DNA of 64,000 nt from Kineothrix sp. MB12-C1 (lineage in GTDB: Bacteria > Bacillota > Clostridia > Lachnospirales > Lachnospiraceae). The stretch covers positions 2,542,001-2,606,000 of the forward strand of contig NZ_CP132957.1 of the NCBI RefSeq assembly GCF_030863805.1. The letters are read 5' to 3'. Made by a program: the position numbers and the translations under genes. A model generated the notes under the pieces. It saw only the letters and a list, made by a program, of their open reading frames with translations. It searched no databases and was not told where the DNA came from. Shown piece by piece: positions 16,362-25,526 of this stretch. Numbering within the stretch: position 1 is the stretch's first letter; each line of letters opens with the position of its first letter.

Positions 16362-18764
16362 ATGAACAGAGAGAATTTTGTAAAGACAGAGTATAATATA
16401 CCATTAATAGAAAAGCGAGCGGACCCGTATGTATACAGGCATATAGACGGGTCCTATTATTTTACAGCGTCGGTACCGGAGTATGACAGGATTATACTAA
16501 GAAAGAGCGATACCATCAGAGGGCTGGCACAGGCAGAGGAACGGACTATATGGAATTGCCATGAGAATGGGCCTATGAGCTGCCATATTTGGGCACCGGA
16601 GATACATTTTATAGATGGTGCATGGTACATATACTATGCGGCGGGTGAGAAAGAGGATGTTTGGAAGATACGTCCTTACGTTCTTAAGTGTGAAGGCGAT
16701 CCGATGGAGGATGAATGGCAGGAATTAGGGCAGATGAAGCCGGCACAAGGGGATAAATTTTCCTTCCAAGACTTCTCTCTCGATATGACCGTTTTTGAAC
16801 ATAAAGAGAAGAGATATTGTGTTTGGGCAGAAAAGGTAAATGTGGGCAAGAAAATATCCAATCTGTATATTGCGGAGATGGAAGCGCCTGATAAATTGAA
16901 AACAGCCCAGATTCTTCTTGCTGCGCCCGATTACGGCTGGGAGAGAGAAGGATATTTTGTGAACGAAGGTGCGGCTGTTATTAAGCGCGGAGAAAGGACA
17001 TTTCTTACCTATTCGGCCAGTGCCACGGGGGCATGCTACTGCATGGGGCTTTTAACGCTGAGAGAAGGGGGAGATCCCTTGGACCCGGCGGATTGGAAGA
17101 AGAGCAAGAACCCGGTACTTACAACCGATACGGTGAAAGGTATCTATGGACCCGGACATAACTCGTTTACGAAGTCAGAGGATGGGAAAAGGGATGTGAT
17201 GGTATTCCATGCAAGGCAATATGATGAAATCATAGGGGATCCTTTATATGATGAGAATCGACATGCTTATTATATGGAAGTAGCGTGGGATGAGGATGGG
17301 ATGCCGGTATTCGAATATAAGAAGAGCCGCAGACCAAATATCCTTATGCTGGTAGCAGATCATCAAGCCTTTTATGGACACCCTCGGGTGAATACTCCGT
17401 ATTTTGACAGACTAAAGGAGGAAGGCGTTTTTTTTGAGAAAACATATTGTACCAGCCCCCTTTGTATGCCTTCGAGAAAAAGCATTCTCACCGGATTGTA
17501 TCCGCACAATCACGGGCAGAGTGATAATTCCTTCGAAGTGCCTTTCGACAGCCATGAAACTTACATCGATGTATTGAAGGGTGAGGGATATCGGAGTTAT
17601 TACTTCGGCAAATATCATGCAGGTACCGGTAAACCGGAAGACTTAGGATGTGAAGGTGTGTCCTACCCCGATTACTCCAATCCGTACCATCAGAAGGAGT
17701 ATAAGGAATATATTGAACGGAACCATCTGCCGGCGGCAAGGATGCGGATTGAAAAGAATATGTGCGAAAAAGGATGGATCGATGATGTGGAAGAGGGAGA
17801 TATCTATGATTTCCCCCGGGACTTAATCAACGAGGCTCTATCGGGGGTTCTTATAGGCCCGAAAGAGAGCCACGAGGCATACTATGTGGCGGATATGGCG
17901 AAACGTCAGTTAGAAAGGATAAAAGAAGAAGGAAGCGGAGAGCCGTTTATGGTACGGGTAGATTTCTGGGGGCCTCATCAGCCATATAGCCCGGCGGAAG
18001 AATTTGCGGCGATGTATCCTCCTGAGAGCATTGAGGAGTATCCAAGCTTTTCGGATGATCTGACGGGAAAACCGGAATCCTATCACTTTGATACGGGAAG
18101 GGAAACGAGTGAGGATAGAAAATTACGCTATCCCAATTCTATGCCGTGGAGCGAGTGGCAGAAAATGCTATCCAGATGTTACGGACAGATTACGATGGTG
18201 GATGAGGCTGCCGGACAGATTATAGATAAGATTAAGGAACTCGGTATGGAAGAAGATACGCTTGTTATATGGACGGCGGATCATGGGGATGCCCTGGCCT
18301 GTCATGGCGGGCATTTCGATAAAGCCTTCTATCTGCCGGAGGAAGTGATGCGAATTCCTCTTGCTATGTCATATCCCGGCGTACTGCCTGCAGGTACGGT
18401 ATGCAACGAATTAATTACCAATGCGGATATCGCACCTACGATTGCTTCGGCAGCAGGAGGCCAATTCGAACAGAAAGTCGATGGAGAGGATATTCTTAGT
18501 ATATATAGTGAACAATCCCCTTCCTGGCGCAAATCACTATTTGCGCAGACACATGGGCATTTGGCTCCATGGAAAGCTAGAGTAGCAGTGTGGGATCGAT
18601 ACAAATATATAGAAAATAAAGGGGATATTGAGGAATTATATGATTTGGAACAAGACCCTTACGAGTTGACTAATCTGGCTTTGGATGATGAATATGGAGA
18701 GATCCTTAAACTTATGAGAAAGAAGCTGTTGGAATTGAAGGATTTGTATCACGATACTATCTGA
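16362..18764 (+). CDS. GH43-like glycosidase fused to a Cys-type sulfatase
   Basis: 800 residues in one uninterrupted frame. Residues about 15-320 form a five-bladed propeller of GH43 type: candidate catalytic Asp21 (RADPYVY), Asp141 (FSLDMTVF) and acid Glu202 (FVNEGAA). From about 323 a sulfatase begins without a linker (RRPNILMLVADHQ); C-x-P-S-R formylglycine motif is CMPSR with Cys368 followed by KSILTG; WTADHGD and C-terminal DLEQDPYELTNLA are also typical. No signal peptide. Would desulfate and debranch imported oligosaccharides in the cytoplasm. A Cys-type sulfatase in an anaerobe needs anSME, not seen here. Start ATG 16362 has AGAGG six bases upstream; ATG 16356 abuts it. Confidence 0.85.
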   Translation: MNRENFVKTEYNIPLIEKRADPYVYRHIDGSYYFTASVPEYDRIILRKSDTIRGLAQAEERTIWNCHENGPMSCHIWAPEIHFIDGAWYIYYAAGEKEDVWKIRPYVLKCEGDPMEDEWQELGQMKPAQGDKFSFQDFSLDMTVFEHKEKRYCVWAEKVNVGKKISNLYIAEMEAPDKLKTAQILLAAPDYGWEREGYFVNEGAAVIKRGERTFLTYSASATGACYCMGLLTLREGGDPLDPADWKKSKNPVLTTDTVKGIYGPGHNSFTKSEDGKRDVMVFHARQYDEIIGDPLYDENRHAYYMEVAWDEDGMPVFEYKKSRRPNILMLVADHQAFYGHPRVNTPYFDRLKEEGVFFEKTYCTSPLCMPSRKSILTGLYPHNHGQSDNSFEVPFDSHETYIDVLKGEGYRSYYFGKYHAGTGKPEDLGCEGVSYPDYSNPYHQKEYKEYIERNHLPAARMRIEKNMCEKGWIDDVEEGDIYDFPRDLINEALSGVLIGPKESHEAYYVADMAKRQLERIKEEGSGEPFMVRVDFWGPHQPYSPAEEFAAMYPPESIEEYPSFSDDLTGKPESYHFDTGRETSEDRKLRYPNSMPWSEWQKMLSRCYGQITMVDEAAGQIIDKIKELGMEEDTLVIWTADHGDALACHGGHFDKAFYLPEEVMRIPLAMSYPGVLPAGTVCNELITNADIAPTIASAAGGQFEQKVDGEDILSIYSEQSPSWRKSLFAQTHGHLAPWKARVAVWDRYKYIENKGDIEELYDLEQDPYELTNLALDDEYGEILKLMRKKLLELKDLYHDTI

Positions 18765-18781
18765 TATTCGGATGATAGAAG

Positions 18782-18858
18782 GAAGATATTTTAAAGATGC
18801 AGGAGCTGCCGTACTGAGTATATAAAAGTATAGCGGCAGTTCCTCATAAATATCTTTT
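18782..18858 (+). terminator. Terminator of the arabinoside operon
   Basis: Long stem: GAAGATATTT outer arm pairs with AAATATCTTTTTC, inner AGGAGCTGCCG pairs with CGGCAGTTCCT, followed by a T-rich tract. Confidence 0.75.
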
Positions 18859-18910
18859 TCGCTCTTAAATGACAGTTCATAAATTAATGCAAAAAATTAA
18901 AAAATAGTAC

Positions 18911-18939
18911 TTGCAATCCTATAATGATTCGTGTATAAT
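18911..18939 (+). promoter_or_regulatory. Promoter of tRNA-Gln
   Basis: TTGCAA, 17-bp spacer, TATAAT, 45 nt before the tRNA. Confidence 0.8.
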
Positions 18940-18984
18940 ACCAAAATGTAGCGTGTGAATAACGAAGCGCTACGAACATAATAT

Positions 18985-19056
18985 AGGGCTATCGCCAAAC
19001 GGTAAGGCAACGGACTCTGACTCCGTCATCTCAAGGTTCGAATCCTTGTAGCCCTG
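18985..19056 (+). tRNA. tRNA-Gln (anticodon CTG)
   Basis: 72-nt cloverleaf without encoded CCA. Acceptor AGGGCTA/TAGCCCT, D arm GCC/GGC, anticodon stem ACGGA/TCCGT with loop CTCTGAC giving anticodon CTG (reads CAG), T arm CAAGG-TTCGAAT-CCTTG, discriminator G. The pattern GGGCTATCGCCAA is typical of tRNA-Gln. Own promoter and terminator, so an isolated tRNA gene. Confidence 0.95.
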
Positions 19057-19060
19057 CTTG

Positions 19061-19098
19061 AAGAACTCAGTTGAGAAATCAACTGAGTTCTTTCTTCT
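19061..19098 (+). terminator. Terminator of tRNA-Gln
   Basis: AAGAACTCAGTTGA-GAAA-TCAACTGAGTTCTT, a perfect 14-bp stem followed by TCTTCT. Confidence 0.92.
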
Positions 19099-19188
19099 AT
19101 AGGAAAAGCTTAGGTGGCGAGGCAGGAGCCTTAGGATGTACCTACCATGTTTTTGACAATTACAAATCCATAATACTTACAGAACGAT

Positions 19189-19247
19189 AAAAACAGACCT
19201 TCAAATTGATGTAAAATAAAATTACTCAATTTGTAGGTTTGTTTTTA
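19189..19247 (+). terminator. Terminator-like hairpin
   Basis: AAAACAGACCTTCAAATTGA pairs imperfectly with TCAATTTGTAGGTTTGTTTTT; A-rich before and T-rich after, so it could act in both directions. It separates the tRNA from the PTS operon. The rest of 19099-19453 holds the promoter below and no gene. Confidence 0.7.
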
Positions 19248-19315
19248 TGAAAAATGCTATACTTTCATTGTGGCAAAATAATTATTTTGTGCAAAACGTG
19301 TGCAATGGATTGGTA

Positions 19316-19343
19316 TTGTACTTTACTATGAATAAATTATAAT
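19316..19343 (+). promoter_or_regulatory. Candidate promoter of the PTS operon
   Basis: TTGTAC, 16-bp spacer, TATAAT, about 110 nt before the regulator start. No BglG-type RNA antiterminator hairpin pair is recognised here. Confidence 0.6.
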
Positions 19344-19453
19344 AAAAAGTGGGTACACAATTATGATTTATCATTACAGTTTGCATAGACTTAAGGTTAG
19401 GCCTTGTCAGGGGAGCGAACCGCCGGACTTTAGCAGGAGAATGGTTTAAATAT

Positions 19454-21379
19454 ATGAAAAAAAGAGAAAATAGTATCCTGAGTTTTATTTTTTATAATGA
19501 TGGTGCGGGATTGCAAGAACTGTTGGATCGCTTTCAAGTTTCCAAGCGGACGCTGTACTATGATATCGAGAATATCAATGGACAGATTAAAAGCTGCGGC
19601 CAGATTCGGAGAGTCGGACAGAAGTTCACCTATGTTGGCAACTATAATATGCTGCGTAGATTTATAAACGGAACCGGTTTGTTAGACCCTTATGCAGTCT
19701 ATAGCAGACAGAGCTATATCCTCGGTAAGATTCTGGAAAATAAGCCTTTCACACTTGAGAAACTAGCCGATGAGATGGGAATTAGTAAAAACACATGTAT
19801 AAATGATATGAAAGAGGTAAAGTTCTTACTAAAGGAAAAAGGTCTTTATCTTCATACAAAACCACAGTTTTCTATAACCGGTGATGAAAGAAAGATTCGT
19901 GAACTTTATCTGTCGCTTATGCAGGAAAATGTAGATTTGCTTCACCAGATTTCAAAGCAGGTCATTGATTTTAACAAGAAGTGGAATCTCCAATTGACGG
20001 ATTATTCTCTGGGCAATCTCTCTGCATTTCTCGTATTTTCAAAGAGCAGGATTGATAAAGGAGAGTTCGTACAACCGGGGGAGGATTTCTCGGAAGCGGA
20101 GCAGTTCCCCTATTGTGCGACCCTTTCTGAATTGCTTGGGACGGAGCGTTTGGAAGAGCGGCAGTATCTTTCCGCTTATATTTCATCCCTTCCCAGCCGG
20201 AATTATCAAGTGGATGACGGGCGGATTGAGCGCTATGTGGATTGGCTGATTGAAAAGTTCGAATCCAGGACCGCGATGACAATCGAGTCCAAAGAGGAGT
20301 TTAAAAGTAATATAAAAGGTCATTTGCTTTCATCCTATTACCGCATCCGTTTTCATTTTCCGATTAATAATCCTTGCTTGACGGAAATTACGATACAGCA
20401 TGGTGCGCTTTATAAGATTATTCGCTCTATCGTGACGGAGGGCGGGGAGGAGTTTCCGGAGCTCGCCGACATGAGTGATGAAGAAATCGGATTCCTTGCG
20501 GCGTATTTCGGCGGATATCTTTCCGGAAGCAGAAGCGGTAAAGGAAGCAAAAATCGTGTATTGCTCGTTTGCCCCAACGGTCTGATGGTGTCTAAAACCT
20601 TGAAAATACAGCTTTATAAATATATTCCTACTGTGAAAGTGGTTGATACCATTGCATTGAGCAGCTTGGAGGATTATTTACAAGAGTACGATTACATTAT
20701 ATCTACCATTGAACTTCGCGGCTATGACAATGTGATCGTGGTAAATCCGATTTTCACCCAAAGGGATATTCAGCTCATTATGAACAAATTGTTGGATTTT
20801 TCGGGTACGGCACATATGTTTGATATGGAGATGCTCATTCATGTGATTCGTAAAAGTGCGGATATCTATGATGAAGAACAGCTCCGTCAAGACTTGAATG
20901 TATTGATGTACCAGAAGACAGAAGAAAATAAGGAGGAAAAAAATCCTGTGCTAAAAGACTTAATTTATGGAGATAGAATAAATATTGTGCCTCATGTGGA
21001 AAGTTGGCAAGATGCGATCACATTAGCAGCGAAACCATTGCTCGATGATAATTCCATTGAACCATCCTATATCGATGCGATGATTGAAAGCGTGAATCGA
21101 TTTGGGCCTTACATTGTACTCGATGAATATTTTGCTCTTCCTCATGCCAGGTTGGAAGGCGGCGTAAATCGCCTTTCTATGTCGTTGCTTATAGTAAGGA
21201 ATGAAGTGGACGTGCTTGGGGAGGCTGTAAATGTATTTCTCGTGCTTGCTACAGTGGATGCTTCTTCGCATTTGGATGCGTTGGCTAATTTGTCAGACAT
21301 TCTTGGAGACCGGGAAAATATTCATATACTTCGTTCAGGAGATAAAGAGGAGATTCTTAATCTTCTTAGGAGATATTAA
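19454..21379 (+). CDS. PRD-containing PTS-regulated transcriptional activator with EIIB- and EIIA-like domains
   Basis: 641 residues: N-terminal HTH (ILSFIFYNDGAGLQELLDRF...SKRTLYYDIENIN) and a second HTH (LADEMGISKNTCINDMKEV, about 98-116), two PRD modules (about 180-360), EIIB-like domain with Cys373 (VLLVCPNG), and a type-2 EIIA domain with the phosphorylatable His564 (FALPHAR). This is the LicR/MtlR/UlaR-type DNA-binding activator, controlled by phosphorylation from HPr and the transporter. It heads the operon; AGGAGAATGG is the ribosome site. No separate IIA gene follows. Confidence 0.88.
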   Translation: MKKRENSILSFIFYNDGAGLQELLDRFQVSKRTLYYDIENINGQIKSCGQIRRVGQKFTYVGNYNMLRRFINGTGLLDPYAVYSRQSYILGKILENKPFTLEKLADEMGISKNTCINDMKEVKFLLKEKGLYLHTKPQFSITGDERKIRELYLSLMQENVDLLHQISKQVIDFNKKWNLQLTDYSLGNLSAFLVFSKSRIDKGEFVQPGEDFSEAEQFPYCATLSELLGTERLEERQYLSAYISSLPSRNYQVDDGRIERYVDWLIEKFESRTAMTIESKEEFKSNIKGHLLSSYYRIRFHFPINNPCLTEITIQHGALYKIIRSIVTEGGEEFPELADMSDEEIGFLAAYFGGYLSGSRSGKGSKNRVLLVCPNGLMVSKTLKIQLYKYIPTVKVVDTIALSSLEDYLQEYDYIISTIELRGYDNVIVVNPIFTQRDIQLIMNKLLDFSGTAHMFDMEMLIHVIRKSADIYDEEQLRQDLNVLMYQKTEENKEEKNPVLKDLIYGDRINIVPHVESWQDAITLAAKPLLDDNSIEPSYIDAMIESVNRFGPYIVLDEYFALPHARLEGGVNRLSMSLLIVRNEVDVLGEAVNVFLVLATVDASSHLDALANLSDILGDRENIHILRSGDKEEILNLLRRY

Positions 21380-21408
21380 AAAATATTGAGAAAAGGAGGT
21401 GAATTACT

Positions 21409-21690
21409 ATGAAGATTTTAGCAGTTTGCGGATTTGGCTGTGGCTCGTCCATGATATTGAAAATGAGTCTGGATAAAGTATGTAAGCAGTTGGATATTGA
21501 CTGTGAGGTGGAAGCGACAGATATTAACTCGGCCCGAGGAGCCGCATGCGATGCCATTTTTACCAGTGCTGAACTAGCACAAGAGCTTAAGAGTTCATGC
21601 AATGTACCTATTTACAGTGTGAAAAAGTATATGGATCTAACGGAAATAAGAGAAGCATTTGAAAAATTTTTAGACGGTACCAATGCTTAA
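21409..21690 (+). CDS. PTS sugar transporter subunit IIB (ascorbate/galactitol type)
   Basis: 93-residue cytoplasmic phosphocarrier. Active-site Cys7 in the P-loop AVCGFGCGSS; overall pattern fits UlaB/SgcB. AAAGGAGGTG ribosome site close to consensus. Passes phosphate from IIA to the sugar entering through the IIC encoded next. Confidence 0.9.
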   Translation: MKILAVCGFGCGSSMILKMSLDKVCKQLDIDCEVEATDINSARGAACDAIFTSAELAQELKSSCNVPIYSVKKYMDLTEIREAFEKFLDGTNA

Positions 21691-21748
21691 TCCCTATGAA
21701 TTAGGATAAGCATACAGATAAAATTATGAGAAGGGAAAGGTGACTTAT

Positions 21749-23002
21749 ATGATGGATTTTATTACAACAAACATTTTACGCAATCCTCCGATTCTACTCG
21801 GTTTGATTGCTATGCTGGGCCTTATACTCCAGAAAAAGGGATTTACGGAGATAATAAAGGGAACTCTGCTGGCAGCATTTGGTATGATAATTCTGAATGC
21901 AGGTGTTTCTATGCTTGTCGGCTCTATTTTACCGATTAACTCAGCGTTTCAATCCCTTTCAGGGGCCGTTGCTTCAGAAGGACTCAATGATGTAACCTTC
22001 ACTGGTTCTTATGGAGGTGATGTAGGTCTTGCGATGTTCATTGGCCTTGTTCTGCACATCCTGATTGCCAGATTTACACCGATTAAAACTATTTTCCTTA
22101 CCGGACATATGCTTTGGTGGTTCCCCTTCATCTTTGTTGCAGCAGGAGTGGAAGCGGGCTTAAGCGGTGCACTTTTGATTGGTATCAGTGCAGTTTTCTC
22201 CGCTCTTTACTGGTCCTTGATGCCTTGGCTGCTGCGTAAATATGTATTTGCGGTTACAGAAGATGATTCCTTTACGCTCGGACATCCGACTGGTATCTTG
22301 AGTTTGATTGCTGGCTTTGTAGCGAGCAAGACAGGAAATAAAGAAAAATCAACGGAGAGCCTTAATCTTCCCCAAAATCTTTCTTTCTTCCGTGAGATAT
22401 CCATAACCGGTGCTATCGTTATCTTTATTATGTTTATTGTTGTTGGGATTACGGTTCCTTCTTCTGTCGCAGAAGGACAGAATATGTTTATGACTGCTGT
22501 TAACCAGGGCCTTAACTTTGGTGCAGGCTTAATTATTATGCTGCAAGGTGTTCGTATGCTGATCAATCAGATTGTTCCTGCTTTCAAGGGTATTTCTGAG
22601 AAGCTCGTTCCCAATGCGCTTCCGGCTCTTGACTGCCCGGTTATCTTCAATTATAAACCGAATGCTGTGCTTATTGGCTTCGTAACAGCAATGATCACAT
22701 CCACTATTTTAATTATGATTTGTAATACAGCTAATGTATTCCATCTTATGCTCATTCCGTTAGTAATTACATCTTTCTTCGAATGTGGCGCGGCAGCGGT
22801 TATCGGTGAAGGACAGGGAGGGCTTCGCGGATGTATTATCGGTACTGTTGTAGCAGCGGTCGTTATGGTTGCCTTAACCGGTATCTCTGCTGTTATGTAT
22901 TCCGGAACGATTCAGAACTGGATGCTCATTTTCGGGGGTAATGACCTTTCGCTTTTTGGCATTATTGCTAACCTTATCGATAAGCTTTTGGGGGTATTCT
23001 AA
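21749..23002 (+). CDS. PTS transporter subunit IIC, UlaA/SgaT family
   Basis: About 417 residues, ten or so hydrophobic segments; TNILRNPPILLGLIAMLGLILQKKG is the standard UlaA-type N-terminus and GLRGCIIGT is seen near the end. Family members transport L-ascorbate or other sugar acids/pentitols, so the substrate cannot be fixed. Start ATG 21749 has GGAAAGGTG upstream; the frame is open to GTG 21740. Confidence 0.9.
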   Translation: MMDFITTNILRNPPILLGLIAMLGLILQKKGFTEIIKGTLLAAFGMIILNAGVSMLVGSILPINSAFQSLSGAVASEGLNDVTFTGSYGGDVGLAMFIGLVLHILIARFTPIKTIFLTGHMLWWFPFIFVAAGVEAGLSGALLIGISAVFSALYWSLMPWLLRKYVFAVTEDDSFTLGHPTGILSLIAGFVASKTGNKEKSTESLNLPQNLSFFREISITGAIVIFIMFIVVGITVPSSVAEGQNMFMTAVNQGLNFGAGLIIMLQGVRMLINQIVPAFKGISEKLVPNALPALDCPVIFNYKPNAVLIGFVTAMITSTILIMICNTANVFHLMLIPLVITSFFECGAAAVIGEGQGGLRGCIIGTVVAAVVMVALTGISAVMYSGTIQNWMLIFGGNDLSLFGIIANLIDKLLGVF

Positions 23003-23003
23003 T

Positions 23004-23744
23004 ATGGAATTTCTTTATTTCAAAGAGATACGCCGTCTTCTGGATCAAGTGGAACAGGAGGAATCGGGCGCAATGGAAGCGGCTGTTACAGCTTTGACGG
23101 ATGCCATACTTAAGAAAAATACAATTTATGTGTTCGGCGCAAGTCATGCGGGGATTCTGGCGGAAGAGCTCTTTTACCGTGCAGGCGGGCTGGTAGTTAT
23201 TAACCCGATTTTCGGAAGAGAATTGATGCTTGATACTTCCCCGATCACACATACGAGCAGGATGGAACGCCTGGAAGGGTATGGTACTCTTTTGGTAGGG
23301 AAGACCTCCATGAAAAAAGGAGATGTTCTTATCGTTCATTCTGTCTCGGGAAGGAACGCTGTGGCGATTGAGGCAGCCCTCGAAGCGAAGAAAAGAGGGG
23401 CTCTCGTAATCTGCCTTACGAATCTCAGCTATTCGAAATCTGTTAGTTCCCGTCATACTTGTGGAAAGAATCTGTACGAGATTAGCGATATCGTGATCGA
23501 TAATCACGGAGAAAAAGGAGATGCCTGTGTGGCGATAGAAGGAATAGAACAGAAAGTAAGTCCAACGTCAACCGTTATTGGTGCGTCTATCCTTAATTCT
23601 ATCGTTGCCGCTACCGCGCAAGCCTTGGTGGAAGCCGGGGTGGAAACACCACCGATTTTCTACAGTGCCAATGTGGATGGAGGCGATGAGTTAAACCGCA
23701 GGATTTATGAGGAATATAAAGAAAATATTCATTATAATTTTTAA
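23004..23744 (+). CDS. SIS domain sugar-phosphate isomerase-like protein (UPF0309 type)
   Basis: 246 residues with a SIS fold: TIYVFGASHAGILAEELFYRAGG, then LIVHSVSGRNAVAIEAALEAKKRGA and SPTSTVIGASILNSIV. SIS proteins bind or isomerise phosphosugars; as last gene of the PTS operon it probably processes the imported sugar phosphate. Start ATG 23004 follows the IIC stop by one base, with GGGGG inside the IIC gene; a longer frame reaches back to 22941. Confidence 0.85.
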   Translation: MEFLYFKEIRRLLDQVEQEESGAMEAAVTALTDAILKKNTIYVFGASHAGILAEELFYRAGGLVVINPIFGRELMLDTSPITHTSRMERLEGYGTLLVGKTSMKKGDVLIVHSVSGRNAVAIEAALEAKKRGALVICLTNLSYSKSVSSRHTCGKNLYEISDIVIDNHGEKGDACVAIEGIEQKVSPTSTVIGASILNSIVAATAQALVEAGVETPPIFYSANVDGGDELNRRIYEEYKENIHYNF

Positions 23745-23752
23745 GAATTGTT

Positions 23753-23833
23753 ATTTTAGTATAATATTACTAAAATATTATATGATGAGTGCTCCTTCCG
23801 ATAGATTTTTCTGTCAGAAGGAGCACTTTTTTT
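23753..23833. terminator. Terminator region between convergent operons
   Basis: First an AT-rich inverted repeat TTTTAGTA/TACTAAAA, then GTGCTCCTTC/GAAGGAGCAC (23789-23826) followed by seven T for the forward strand. The subtilase stop on the other strand lies at the edge of the T-run. Confidence 0.88.
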
Positions 23834-25505
23834 AGAAAAGAGCAAGCCGCTCGAATACTCCGTTCACATCAATCTGTCCATATCCCCATATATTATTAGG
23901 GTATGTATTGTTAGGACTGCGTGAGGCTCCGCGGATAAGAAGCTGATTGATATCAACTCCTGTGATGGAGGTATAATTACCTCTGGTAACGGCCCATTCG
24001 AAGATGAGAGCGATGATACCACAAGTATGAGCTGTGGCAGCGCCTGTACCGGTAAGGGTACCGTATCGGTTATTAGGAAGAGCGCATGTCAATTCATAGC
24101 CGGGAGCTGCCAGGCTGGGTTTCGGGAAGCCGGTACGGGTATACCCTCTGCTGGAATCAATTAATATGCTGCCGCTATCTTGGTTGTAGGCGGTAACTGT
24201 CAGCGTATGTATGGAGTTACCCGGGGAGGTAATCGTAGTATCCGGATTAGGCTGAAGGAAATAGGTGTTTCTGGAAAGGGCGTCTCCCGATGGAAGCCAG
24301 GCATGGAAAGAAAACGGTTCATCTTCCAGATTATGGACAATAAAGCGCCATATGCCTTCCGCAGGGTTGTCAAAACGAAGCAATATGAGCTGTTCGCCGG
24401 TCTCCTCTTCAAAGCTGATATTATTGACCCATATCACCCCCGTACTGAATACGAAGCTAAATCGTTCGCAAGTATTGATGCGGGGATAAATTGGCGAAGT
24501 GGATTCTCCGCTGGGTGAGATGATATCGATGGAGAGTCGGCTCGGTGCATAGGGCCAAATTTCTATAGAGAATAAGCGGTCTTCTATACCTACCCGCAAT
24601 TCAAATTCGCTGTTATAAGGTGATGCGGTAATATTGCCGTAATAATGTCTGCCGCTATTCCCTTCATTTCCGGCGGAAATGGCAATACATACGCGGGAGA
24701 GCCGGGCGATGTAATCGTAGTAGCTGCTTAGCGCGCTCTGTCCGTCATGGCTGCCATCATTGCTTCCTAGGGCTGTGCATATTGTGATAGGTCTGCCTAA
24801 TCTATCGGCAACGGACAGAAGATAACGTGCGGCCAGCATAATATCCGATTCCTGATAGCAGATTACATCGTCAGGAACGAAAACAACGCGCCGCAGATTA
24901 TTTTTTGCCTGTTTTAATTTGACAACGACTAATTCTGCATCCGGAGCCACACCGGAAAAGTCTTGGCCGGTATTGGGGTTTCCGGCTGCAATGCTTGCTA
25001 ACGCTGTGCCGTGTCCCACCTCATCTTGGCTGGGAACGACGGATAAGGGTTCGCTGGATTGCAAAGCGAGATTGATAAGTTCTTTTGTGTATTCCGAACC
25101 AAAAGTCATTCCTTGCGGAGGCTCTCCGGTCTGAATAGTTTGATCCCATATGGAGACAATTTGTGTACTTCCATCGTTACGCTTAAAAGCGGGATGCATA
25201 TAGTCCACACCCGTATCGATAATCCCTATAAGCGCTCCTGTGCCAAATAAGTTCAAAGCGGGATTGCGCTGAACTGCAGTAACGCCGGATGCCTCGAGGC
25301 TAATTGTTGAGGTTAAGGTGTAGATAGAGGGAAAGCGATGATAAGGAGAGGTTCCCAGGTCACAAGCATCTACCTGCCCGCTCAAAACGTGCAGCAAGGA
25401 ATGGCGATCGTTGAGATAGGTGATATTGTTACCGATATCGTAGGAGGGAACGAGAATGTTATCTATAATCAAGTCATAATAATTTTCATCGAGTATTTTT
25501 TCCAT
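23832..25505 (-). CDS. Csp-like subtilase lacking the catalytic serine (copy 2)
   Basis: 557-residue S8-family protein of the clostridial Csp (germination protease) type, without signal peptide. Asp97 (GIIDTGVDY), His165 (GHGTA) and the oxyanion Asn280 (SAGNEGN) are kept, but the serine of the GTSxAxP motif is Gly488 (GTGAATAHTCG, codon GGC). A proteolytically dead pseudoprotease is therefore predicted, comparable to C. difficile CspC, which senses germinants. The residues 205-430 insertion/jelly-roll region is typical of Csp proteins. GAAAGGT ribosome site. Lies 21 nt after its paralogue. Confidence 0.85.
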   Translation of the reverse strand: MEKILDENYYDLIIDNILVPSYDIGNNITYLNDRHSLLHVLSGQVDACDLGTSPYHRFPSIYTLTSTISLEASGVTAVQRNPALNLFGTGALIGIIDTGVDYMHPAFKRNDGSTQIVSIWDQTIQTGEPPQGMTFGSEYTKELINLALQSSEPLSVVPSQDEVGHGTALASIAAGNPNTGQDFSGVAPDAELVVVKLKQAKNNLRRVVFVPDDVICYQESDIMLAARYLLSVADRLGRPITICTALGSNDGSHDGQSALSSYYDYIARLSRVCIAISAGNEGNSGRHYYGNITASPYNSEFELRVGIEDRLFSIEIWPYAPSRLSIDIISPSGESTSPIYPRINTCERFSFVFSTGVIWVNNISFEEETGEQLILLRFDNPAEGIWRFIVHNLEDEPFSFHAWLPSGDALSRNTYFLQPNPDTTITSPGNSIHTLTVTAYNQDSGSILIDSSRGYTRTGFPKPSLAAPGYELTCALPNNRYGTLTGTGAATAHTCGIIALIFEWAVTRGNYTSITGVDINQLLIRGASRSPNNTYPNNIWGYGQIDVNGVFERLALF

Positions 25506-25526
25506 AAATAATCTATACCTTTCGCA

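Noticed and set aside
16362-18764. Two separate genes joined by sequencing error
   Set aside because: The frame is continuous, the join falls exactly between complete domains, and no second ribosome site or start is seen at the sulfatase domain; an assembly check would still be useful.
19104-19453. BglG-type ribonucleic antiterminator upstream of the PTS operon
   Set aside because: Only one terminator-like hairpin and no overlapping antiterminator is seen; the regulator has a DNA-binding, not RNA-binding, N-terminus.
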